Assembly: GCF_000265295.1 (NCBI RefSeq)
Contig: NC_018002.1
Span: 868,001-932,000 of the forward strand
Direction: 5' to 3'
DNA: 64,000 nt
Source: Sulfurospirillum barnesii SES-3
GTDB lineage: Bacteria; Campylobacterota; Campylobacteria; Campylobacterales; Sulfurospirillaceae
Shown here: piece after piece, positions 54,401 through 64,000 of the stretch
Layout of the letters: each line of letters begins with the position of its first letter
How positions within the stretch are numbered: the first letter of the stretch is position 1
Translations under genes and position numbers: made by a program
Notes under the pieces: generated by a model
Database searches by the model: none
Seen by the model: the letters and a program-made list of their open reading frames with translations, nothing else
Told to the model about the DNA's origin: nothing

Positions 54401-55614
54401 TGGTGAGACTCTCCATCAAGTTTGATGATAAATTGTGCTCCCATACTACCATTATTTGCAAGAATTTTACCTTTGCAATGCTCTTCAATAATAATTTTTG
54501 ACATATAAAGCCCTAAGCCAGATCCATTTTTTTCACTTTTAGTAGAAAAATAAGGTTCAAACATATGCTCTAAGACTTCAGGGCTCATGCCTCCAGCATT
54601 ATCTTCAATATAAATACACTGCCAAGCATCCTCTTGCTTAATGGTAATATAAATATGTGGATTTTGAATAGAACGCTCTTTAATAACATCTTCCGCATTT
54701 TTAAGAATATTTAAAATCACCTGTGTGACCTCATTGGCATAGGTGTAAATGGCTTTGGTTTCGTAGACTTGAACATTGATGGCGATGCCATTGACTTCCA
54801 ATGCTTTACCAATAATCTCAAGGGTTTTACTGATAAGTTGCGGTAGGCTCACCCGCTCTTGTTGTTTATTGGGTTTAAAAAAATTACGAAAATCATCAAT
54901 GGTATGCGTGAGAAATTGCACATACGACTCGATGCGATTCATAGACTCTTCTAAAAAAACTTTACTGGCTTCTTGCTCTTCTTTACTGCTTCCTAGAAGG
55001 CGATTGAGTGTAAGTTTAAGTCTAATGGAAGCCGCAATCGTTGAGATAGAACCTAAAGGTTGCCTCCACTGATGGGCAATCATACTAATCATTTCACCCA
55101 TTTGAGCTAGGCGTGATTGTTGTAAAATGTGTTTGTCTTTTTCTCTGTTTTTATGCACTTCTTCTTCAATTAAACGCTCTAGCGTCTGGTTGATTTCTCG
55201 TAATTCAAGGTGATTTTTACACGCGCGAATAGCATTTTCAAGTTTGTCATGAAAGGAATCAATAATGGCCTCAATGTGGGTTAATTCCTCTTCTTTAACT
55301 TCTAATAAAAAAGCAATCCAATCTTCTGCAATCTTTACATGTAAAAGTTTTTTACCACTTTTGTGTTCACGTTTCATCGTAGTTTTATCGTTGTATGAGG
55401 GGGGAGAAAAAAGTGGGATAAAGGCTTTTTTTCCGTAAAAACAGACACGGGTAAAGCCCTGTGTATCGGCTTTCCAATAAATAGCAGCCAGAGCACCCGT
55501 TTTGCGTGAAAAGGTTTTTAAAAAATGTGTCATCATCTCTTCAAGGTGAAGTGAAACACCAATGGCACTCACGCATTCATAGGAGATGAGCAGTTGTTGA
55601 CTAAATGGGTTCAT
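54397..55614 (-). CDS. Soluble sensor histidine kinase
   Basis: Protein of 405 residues without membrane helices. A GAF-like N-terminal part (about 1-125), a coiled coil, then the H-box LAQMGEMISMIAHQWRQPLGS with the phospho-acceptor His, and the ATPase domain (QVILNILKNAEDVI, EDNAGGM, GSGLGLYMSKIII). Located between a FIST-domain gene and a REC-GGDEF-EAL gene, with 4-base overlaps on both sides. Likely phosphorylates the REC-GGDEF-EAL protein; the input is probably set by the FIST protein. A palindrome copy (55334) encodes LHVK. Confidence 0.92.
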   Translation of the reverse strand: MNPFSQQLLISYECVSAIGVSLHLEEMMTHFLKTFSRKTGALAAIYWKADTQGFTRVCFYGKKAFIPLFSPPSYNDKTTMKREHKSGKKLLHVKIAEDWIAFLLEVKEEELTHIEAIIDSFHDKLENAIRACKNHLELREINQTLERLIEEEVHKNREKDKHILQQSRLAQMGEMISMIAHQWRQPLGSISTIAASIRLKLTLNRLLGSSKEEQEASKVFLEESMNRIESYVQFLTHTIDDFRNFFKPNKQQERVSLPQLISKTLEIIGKALEVNGIAINVQVYETKAIYTYANEVTQVILNILKNAEDVIKERSIQNPHIYITIKQEDAWQCIYIEDNAGGMSPEVLEHMFEPYFSTKSEKNGSGLGLYMSKIIIEEHCKGKILANNGSMGAQFIIKLDGESHQ

Positions 55615-56660
55615 GGTAAAACTCCAATCACACAGGTGTTGTTGTAAAAGGCAATGCCCTCTTGATTGTCATTGGCAAGTTCACCAAGGCTTAAGGCTCC
55701 CCATAATGGCATAGCAGGAGGATAGAGCGATAGAATAGTCTCTAGTTCTTGATTAAAATCATCCCCTAAAAAAAGAAAACGGGCATGGCAGCTAATGAGT
55801 AGCACGGAAGAAGGAGCATTGTTTTCAAAGTTATTTAGAGCATTTTGGGAGGCTTCTTTGGCGGCTTCTATGAGTTTTGTTTTAGTCCCTTGAAGAATCG
55901 CAATCACAGAATTTTCATCCAAACTGCCTGCGAGACTCAGGGATGAACCATCGGTTTGAATCGGCGCTCTTACAATAAAATCTTTTTTATAGCGAACAAT
56001 GCCCAAAGGGTACTTCTGGGCTATTTCCTCGAAATCCATGGTATGAAAACGTAAAGAGGAGTACTTTTCAATGGCATCTTTATAGACGCTAAAGGCATCT
56101 TTAAAATTGATTTTTTCAACCATTCTTCCTTTACACGAATTGGCAATAAAGGGAGAGACCAGAGGTTCCCAACCATGTTTGACCCCTAAACCAATTTTTT
56201 GAGTTGAGGCAAGAACCAATGCACACTCTCCCCAACAAGCCTCTTTGTGACAGCTCTTTTCATAACTAAAAATATTTTTCCCAGCACCACCGATAAGTTT
56301 TGCATGTTCGGGTAAGAAAGAGTAGAGGGTTTCTAAAAAAGGTTCCATGTGCGATGAATCACTGTTGGCAAGAGTGAAAATAGAATGACTTTGAGCAGGA
56401 AAAGGAATGATGCTTAAATGTTCCATGCACACGCTATACACACGGGTTAAATCAGAGAGTTTAGCTGCAATAATCCCCTCGTTGTAATGCTCTTTACCAA
56501 AAAGGACAGAAGGGAAAAACCCTCCTATAAAACGGGTATTTTCCGTGAAGAAAGAGTCAGGAATAGGCGTATTCTCCGCAATCAGTAACAAATAAAAACC
56601 CGTTTGAATGTTTACATGTAAATCGTCTACACTTGCATAAAACGAGACTTTTTCAAACAT
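55611..56660 (-). CDS. FIST-domain sensory protein, NosP-like context
   Basis: Protein of 349 residues with a FIST N part (about 20-190; FIGGFFPSVLFG, LIGGAGKNIFSYEK) and a FIST C part (about 200-340; FNQELETILSLYP, PLWGALSLGELA). FIST proteins bind small ligands; the NosP branch binds haem and nitric oxide and controls a neighbouring kinase. The gene order FIST, soluble kinase, REC-GGDEF-EAL recalls the Legionella NosP set (from memory). Whether it binds haem is unknown. A palindrome copy (56611) lies near the 5' end and encodes LHVN. Confidence 0.88.
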   Translation of the reverse strand: MFEKVSFYASVDDLHVNIQTGFYLLLIAENTPIPDSFFTENTRFIGGFFPSVLFGKEHYNEGIIAAKLSDLTRVYSVCMEHLSIIPFPAQSHSIFTLANSDSSHMEPFLETLYSFLPEHAKLIGGAGKNIFSYEKSCHKEACWGECALVLASTQKIGLGVKHGWEPLVSPFIANSCKGRMVEKINFKDAFSVYKDAIEKYSSLRFHTMDFEEIAQKYPLGIVRYKKDFIVRAPIQTDGSSLSLAGSLDENSVIAILQGTKTKLIEAAKEASQNALNNFENNAPSSVLLISCHARFLFLGDDFNQELETILSLYPPAMPLWGALSLGELANDNQEGIAFYNNTCVIGVLP

Positions 56661-56740
56661 TCAGTGCTCCAAAAAAAAGATGCTTCATTGTAGCCAACAA
56701 ACGTGACAAACGCGTTGCAAAATCTTTATATGTAAGGATT

Positions 56741-57220
56741 TTAGAGTTTTACAAGAGGTTCACACACCGCTTTGGAAGCTTCAATCAATACCGAAGGTGA
56801 AAGGCAAAGCTGAACCCCACGAAGTCCTGCGCTGACGTAGATTTTTTCATGCTGATGGATGCTTTCATCGATAAATGTAGGAAAATGTTTCTTCATCGCA
56901 AGCGGTGAACACCCACCACGAATGTAGCCCGTAAGCCCTAAAAGCTCTTTCACCGCCACTAGTTCACACCGCTTAGCGTTTGCCACTTTCGCTAAAGCCT
57001 TCAGGTCGATCTCTTCTGCTGCAGGAATACACGCCACCAAAATGCGCTTAGCATCATCCCTCGCCACCAGCGTTTTAAACACACACGAAGCATCCACCCC
57101 AAGCGATGCTGCCGCATGTGTCGCACTCAAGTCCTCTTCGTCTACCTCATACGAACTCATCGTATAAGGCAGTTTCAACGTATCTAAAAACCGCGCCGCA
57201 TTGGTTTTTTTTAGGTTCAT
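56741..57220 (-). CDS. ybaK: Cys-tRNA(Pro)/Cys deacylase, YbaK type
   Basis: Trans-editing enzyme (159 residues) hydrolysing mischarged Cys-tRNA(Pro). Motifs: ATHAAASLGVDASCVFKTLVARDDAKRILVACIPAAEEIDLKALAK and LTGYIRGGCSPLAMKKHFPTFIDES, characteristic for YbaK. The coding sequence is clearly more GC-rich than most of the window (34 of 60 bases from 57061 are G or C by hand count), like the adjacent cas6. Confidence 0.93.
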   Translation of the reverse strand: MNLKKTNAARFLDTLKLPYTMSSYEVDEEDLSATHAAASLGVDASCVFKTLVARDDAKRILVACIPAAEEIDLKALAKVANAKRCELVAVKELLGLTGYIRGGCSPLAMKKHFPTFIDESIHQHEKIYVSAGLRGVQLCLSPSVLIEASKAVCEPLVKL

Positions 57221-57265
57221 TTTTTCTTCCTAGAAACATTTTTAAAAAGATGGTAGCACAAAATA

Positions 57266-57298
57266 TATCAAAATGAAATATTTTGAAATCACTTGATA
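57266..57298 (+). promoter_or_regulatory. Putative operator upstream of cas6
   Basis: Perfect inverted repeat TCAAAAT (57268-57274) / ATTTTGA (57280-57286) with a 5-base spacer, nested in an outer TATCAA (57266) / TTGATA (57293) pair. It includes the 15-mer TCAAAATGAAATATT shared with the S24 regulator operator. TTGATA may double as a -35 element. Sequence facts are seen; binding is inferred. Confidence 0.55.
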
Positions 57299-57327
57299 AA
57301 AATTGTAGTAAGATTATTTAATCTTAA

Positions 57328-60060
<2,733 letters not shown>

Positions 60061-60068
<8 letters not shown>

Positions 60069-61110
60069 TGAATTTAACAATAGAGTTTACGGGTGTGTGG
60101 TCGTTAAGGCAATAAATGCAAACTATAATGCAGACTTTAATGGACTTCCAAGAAGGCTTAAAAGTGACGGTAGTTTTTATGCGACGGATAAATCATTTAA
60201 ATGGTTAGTGAGGAACTATATTAAGAAAAATTATCAAGATGAAAAGATACTATTTACAAAGATGTATGATAAAGAATATAAAGATACTATGGATTTGAAA
60301 GAAGCATTTGAGATTGTTACCGAGACAGGAGATATTAAAAATTTTAAGAAAAAAGATATTCTACCAAAACTTACTAATTGTATTGATATAAGGTTGTTTG
60401 GGGCTGTTTTTTCTCCAGAAAATGCAAAAAAAGACACAAGTGATGAAAATAAAAATATCTCACTTCATGGAGTAGTTCAAGTAAATCATGCGATTGATTT
60501 ATTTGGTAAAGGTAAAGTTTACACTGATGAAATACTGGCTCCTTTTACGGCAATAGGGAGTATGAGCAAAGCTACCGAAGCTCACTATATTCATCATTTT
60601 TCAGTTAACCCTAAAAATTTATCTAGTTGGAAAAAACTATTTGAAGAAGCAACAAATAAAGAAGATTCAACTAAGAAACAGGGAGAATTACCGTTAGCAA
60701 ATAAAGAATTAAATATCAAGGTCTTATCTCAAAATGATATTGTAATTTTAAAAAATGCTTTTAACAATGCCGCAACATTTTACGATTCACATTCCAAAAG
60801 TGGTGTAGAAAATGAGCTGTCTATTTATGTAACTTTAGAAGAGAGTTCGATTTTAACACTTCCTAGTTTTGCCCAATTTATCACATTTAAAAAAGGTGAA
60901 AATGGAGAAAAAAATAGTTTTGATATAAGCAAGCTTATCAGCTATTTGACAAAAGATAATATCAAAAAAGAAATCAAATCTATAGAAATATATGCTATTA
61001 AAGAGCTAACACAAGTCATTTGTAGTATTGAAAATGAAAAAATCAAAGAATGCGATTTATTGGAACTAACAAACATTTCAGCAGAGCAAAAAAATGAAAA
61101 AGCTGATTAG
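60061..61110 (+). CDS. cas7: Cas7 backbone protein (Csh2-like)
   Basis: Protein of 349 residues forming the RNA-coating backbone of Cascade. Start NNRVYGCVVVKAINANYNADFNGLPRR and SLHGVVQVNHAIDLFGKG...FTAIGSMSKATEAHYIHHFSVNP fit Cas7 of type I-B. The start at 60061 is chosen because GAGGAG (60048-60053) is then 7 bases away; an in-frame ATG at 60055 is too close. Overlaps cas8 by 8 and cas5 by 17 bases. Confidence 0.9.
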
Positions 61111-61837
61111 TTTTACCATAAAATCTGATTTTGGTATGTTCAAAAAACCAGACATCAATGATAAAATTTTTATCACTTATAACATTATCCCAAAGACTTA
61201 TGTTTTTGGGATACTTGGTGCGATTATGGGTTACGAGGGTTATGCTCAAAATAGAGATAAAACAAAAATGCCTGAGTTTTATGAAAAGCTCAAAGACATA
61301 AGGGTAGCGATAGCTCCAAGTGATAAAAATGGTGGCATTTTAAAAAAAGAGTTTATTTTATTTAATAATACATGTAATGGTGAAACGAAAAACATTACAG
61401 AGCAAACTCTCGTCAATCCAGCATATGATATTTACATCGAAATTGATGAAGAACATGAATTACTAAAGAGATTAAAAGCCAAAGAAGCAGAGTTTCTTCC
61501 CTATATGGGAAAAAATGAATTCTCTTTATCGTGGGATAATTTTCACGAGCATGCTGTATTTGAAAAAGTTGAACAAAAGGAGCAATTTAAAGTTTTGACA
61601 ATTATTCCAAAAGATGAAAATTTTGTTTTAAAGAATAGTGGACACAAAGAAAAAACAACAAACTACTTTTATCTTTTTGAAAGATTACCTATTGATTGGA
61701 ATGACAATCCTAGGCAATATAAATATCAAGAGTTTCTATATACCAATGCGGTATTTAAGTCATCCGAGAGTTTAAAATCGATTGGTTCTGTAGGCGAACT
61801 TTTTGAATCTGATAAAGGTATTATATGCCTCTTTTAA
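61094..61837 (+). CDS. cas5: Cas5 (type I-B)
   Basis: Protein of 247 residues that caps the crRNA 5' handle. The N-terminal SFTIKSDFGMFKKPDINDKIFITYNIIPKTYVFGILGAIMGYEGYA is the typical Cas5 beta-hairpin start with its Gly-rich ILGAIMGYEG segment. The start lies inside cas7 (17-base overlap) and its end overlaps cas3 by 13 bases. Confidence 0.9.
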   Translation: MKKLISFTIKSDFGMFKKPDINDKIFITYNIIPKTYVFGILGAIMGYEGYAQNRDKTKMPEFYEKLKDIRVAIAPSDKNGGILKKEFILFNNTCNGETKNITEQTLVNPAYDIYIEIDEEHELLKRLKAKEAEFLPYMGKNEFSLSWDNFHEHAVFEKVEQKEQFKVLTIIPKDENFVLKNSGHKEKTTNYFYLFERLPIDWNDNPRQYKYQEFLYTNAVFKSSESLKSIGSVGELFESDKGIICLF

Positions 61838-64000
61838 AATTTAGTGATTTTGATATAAAGTTCAATATTGATGACAAATATAAAGCTCATTTATCACAAA
61901 ATAAGCAATATAAAGAGTCGTTAAAAGAGCATATTGATCTCGTGTATGATTACTTCTTGAAACTTATAGAGCAAAATGACTTGGAACAGCGTTTAAATTC
62001 TCTTTTTAAAAAAAGTGCCAATCTATTTGAAGAGATAGAAGTAAAAGAAGAATTTGCAAATTTCACAAAATATCTTTTTGCAAAAGCAATTTATTGGCAT
62101 GATATGGGCAAAATGAACCCCAATTTTCAAAAAGAGAAAATGCTCAATGAAATAGATGAGAAATCTGTAATTTCAGATAGTCATCATTCACCTCTTGGTG
62201 CATATTTATTTATTAATCACTCATTAGATGAACTGTATGCTAAAAAATGGCATGAAGATAACGAAGAAATTTTTGAAGCTATTATCTATTTGTTTGGATT
62301 TTTAATCTCAAAACATCATGGAGTAATTTATCAATATGAAGATTTGGATTTACAAAATGAGTTTGTTGATTTTTTAGATAAATTTCATCTTGAAACAGAA
62401 CATACAAAAAAGTTAAGAGATGAGGACAGGGTATTTTCTTCAATTTTTGATTCTATTGAAAATAATGAAGAGGTATTGTTTCTACTTTCTAAATCCCTTT
62501 TCTCACTTCTTATCATTTCAGATTACTATGCTACAGCACAATTTATGAATTATGGAAATTGTAAAGAACTAAAATATAAAAATTTTGGCTTGGTAGATGA
62601 TGATTTTAGGAAAACAATTTACAAAAGATTTTACGAAAATCAATTTGATAAAGAACTCATTAATAAAACTACTAGTGATTTTAAAGACTTTGACGAGTTG
62701 CAAGAAAAGTCAAATAGTAACTTAAATCACTTACGAAACAAGCTTTTTATAGAAGTTAGAACAAACTTACAAAATGAGCTTAAAAAGAACAAATCACAAA
62801 ACCTTTTTTATATCGAAGCTCCCACAGGTGCAGGTAAAACAAACCTATCACTCATGAGTGTCGTTGAGATTTTAAAGCTTGACACTTCAATCACTAAAGT
62901 ATTTTATATTTTTCCATTTACAACGCTGATCACTCAAACATATACTTCTATCAAAAAAATACTAGCTCTTGATAATGCTCAAATCGTGCAACTTCATTCA
63001 AAAGCAAAATATAATCAAAAGCAAGAAGAAAAAGAAGATGGCATTTATGGAGAGGATAAAAAGAATTTTTTAGATAATCAATTTATGAATTATCCTATGA
63101 CACTTCTAAGCCATGTTAAGTTTTTTGATATATTGACTGGAATTAGTAAAGATGACAATTATATTTTCCATAGATTATCGAACTCAATCGTCATCATAGA
63201 TGAGATTCAAACATACAGCCCAGATTTTTGGGCACGAATTGTTTATTTACTTGATATGTATGCTAAAAATTTCAATATTAAATTTATAGTAATGAGTGCA
63301 ACTTTGCCTAAGATTGGCAAGATTATAGATAGTCAATTTACATTTTTAGTTTCCAATAAACAACGATATTTTCAAAATCCGAATTTTGCAAAAAGAGTGA
63401 CAATAGACACAAATGTGAAAAATATAAATAAACCTGAAGAGATTTACGAGTTATTGATAAAAGGGAGTGAAAACTATCAAACCTTAGAAACCAATGATTC
63501 AAAAAAAGTAAAAACCATTATAGAATTTATCACAAAAAAAGGGGCAGATGAATTTTATAAACACGCCAAAAAATACAGTGAAATTTTTGATGAGATTTTC
63601 ATACTTAGCGGTACGATTTTGGAACCAAGACGAAAAGAGATAATCGATTTTATAAAAAATACACACGACAAAAATATTCTACTTGTGACAACTCAAGTGG
63701 TTGAAGCAGGCGTGGATATAGATATGGACATAGGATTTAAAGAAAAATCTCTCGTCGATAGTGATGAACAACTAGCAGGAAGAATCAACCGAAATAGTTC
63801 AAAAGAGGGCAATAAACTATTTTTATTTAGCATTGGCAAAGGAAATGATAAATTTGTTTACAAAAAAGATAAGAGAAACGGTCTTTCTGGAAAATATCAA
63901 GAAGACGGTAAAGAACAAAATGTTTTAAACACTAAAGATTTTGATAAATTTTATAGTCAAATTTTAGACAAGATTATTGAGAACAATACGAAAAATTTTA
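61825..64000 (+). CDS. cas3: Cas3 helicase-nuclease with N-terminal HD domain, partial
   Basis: The effector of type I interference; the first 725 codons are present and the gene leaves the window. The HD nuclease domain has His92-Asp93 in WHDMGKMNPNF, SHHS and SKHHG histidines and a later Asp in ISDYYAT. The helicase has Walker A PTGAGKT (Lys338), DEIQ at 459-462, SATLPK at 491-496, TTQVVEAGVDID and QLAGRINRN. The ATG at 61825 overlaps cas5 by 13 bases. No frameshift is seen, so an active enzyme is expected. Adaptation genes and array should lie to the right, if present. Confidence 0.93.
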   Translation, partial: MPLLKFSDFDIKFNIDDKYKAHLSQNKQYKESLKEHIDLVYDYFLKLIEQNDLEQRLNSLFKKSANLFEEIEVKEEFANFTKYLFAKAIYWHDMGKMNPNFQKEKMLNEIDEKSVISDSHHSPLGAYLFINHSLDELYAKKWHEDNEEIFEAIIYLFGFLISKHHGVIYQYEDLDLQNEFVDFLDKFHLETEHTKKLRDEDRVFSSIFDSIENNEEVLFLLSKSLFSLLIISDYYATAQFMNYGNCKELKYKNFGLVDDDFRKTIYKRFYENQFDKELINKTTSDFKDFDELQEKSNSNLNHLRNKLFIEVRTNLQNELKKNKSQNLFYIEAPTGAGKTNLSLMSVVEILKLDTSITKVFYIFPFTTLITQTYTSIKKILALDNAQIVQLHSKAKYNQKQEEKEDGIYGEDKKNFLDNQFMNYPMTLLSHVKFFDILTGISKDDNYIFHRLSNSIVIIDEIQTYSPDFWARIVYLLDMYAKNFNIKFIVMSATLPKIGKIIDSQFTFLVSNKQRYFQNPNFAKRVTIDTNVKNINKPEEIYELLIKGSENYQTLETNDSKKVKTIIEFITKKGADEFYKHAKKYSEIFDEIFILSGTILEPRRKEIIDFIKNTHDKNILLVTTQVVEAGVDIDMDIGFKEKSLVDSDEQLAGRINRNSSKEGNKLFLFSIGKGNDKFVYKKDKRNGLSGKYQEDGKEQNVLNTKDFDKFYSQILDKIIENNTKNF

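Overview
The window looks like chromosome from a Campylobacterota (Epsilonproteobacteria), most likely Sulfurospirillum or a close relative. This rests on AT-rich coding sequence, on gene neighbourhoods I know from Campylobacter jejuni (fliW-bamD-lon-rpsR-ssb-rpsF; radA-ftsY-thioredoxin-ygfA-rny), on futalosine-pathway menaquinone synthesis (mqnC), and on a DMSO reductase with several soluble His-Gln-Trp-type kinases. Genus is an inference; there is no rRNA here. I see no tRNA, rRNA, insertion sequence or CRISPR array. No gene-free stretch exceeds 300 bases; the longest (49452-49668) holds a terminator, a 34-codon ORF and two promoters.

Layout. 1-2.0 kb: M50 protease (cut by the edge), lepB, folD. 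2.1-6.7 kb: dmsABC and a TorD-type chaperone, read leftward. 6.8-10 kb: a divergent two-component pair and a small cytochrome c. 10-16.3 kb: hemL, AtpZ-like, membrane protein, mqnC, M16-like, recG. 16.3-23.2 kb: hpf and a four-gene minor-pilin operon with a 1404-residue MshQ-like protein. 23.2-32 kb: fliW, bamD, lon, rpsR-ssb-rpsF, holA-rnr-HDOD. 32-40.4 kb: ilvC, minDE, deacetylase-like, dprA, TauE, ruvX, TRIC, argD, MidA-like. 40.4-49.5 kb: acpS, fliL, radA, ftsY, tlpA, ygfA, rny, ABC exporter, SYLF, DedA. 49.5-52 kb: a LexA/CI-type self-cleaving regulator with a tiny divergent ORF, a BASS transporter and a cyclophilin. 52-56.7 kb: a response regulator and an overlapping FIST / histidine kinase / REC-GGDEF-EAL operon resembling the NosP nitric-oxide module. 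56.7-64 kb: ybaK, then a type I-B CRISPR-Cas operon (cas6-cas8-cas7-cas5-cas3) running off the edge.

Three signals stand out. (1) The perfect palindrome TTTACATGTAAA, or its 10-base core, occurs at least 28 times between 2.0 and 57.9 kb, in both intergenic and coding DNA, far above chance, and is absent from the cas8-cas3 part. (2) An identical 15-mer, TCAAAATGAAATATT, lies between promoter and start of the LexA/CI-type regulator and just upstream of cas6, each time inside an inverted repeat; the regulator may control itself and the CRISPR operon. (3) Two perfect tandem 11-bp repeats lie upstream of dmsA, spaced like an OmpR-family activator site, with an OmpR-family regulator encoded next door.

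All counts and alignments were made by eye; family assignments come from recognised motifs, not database searches.
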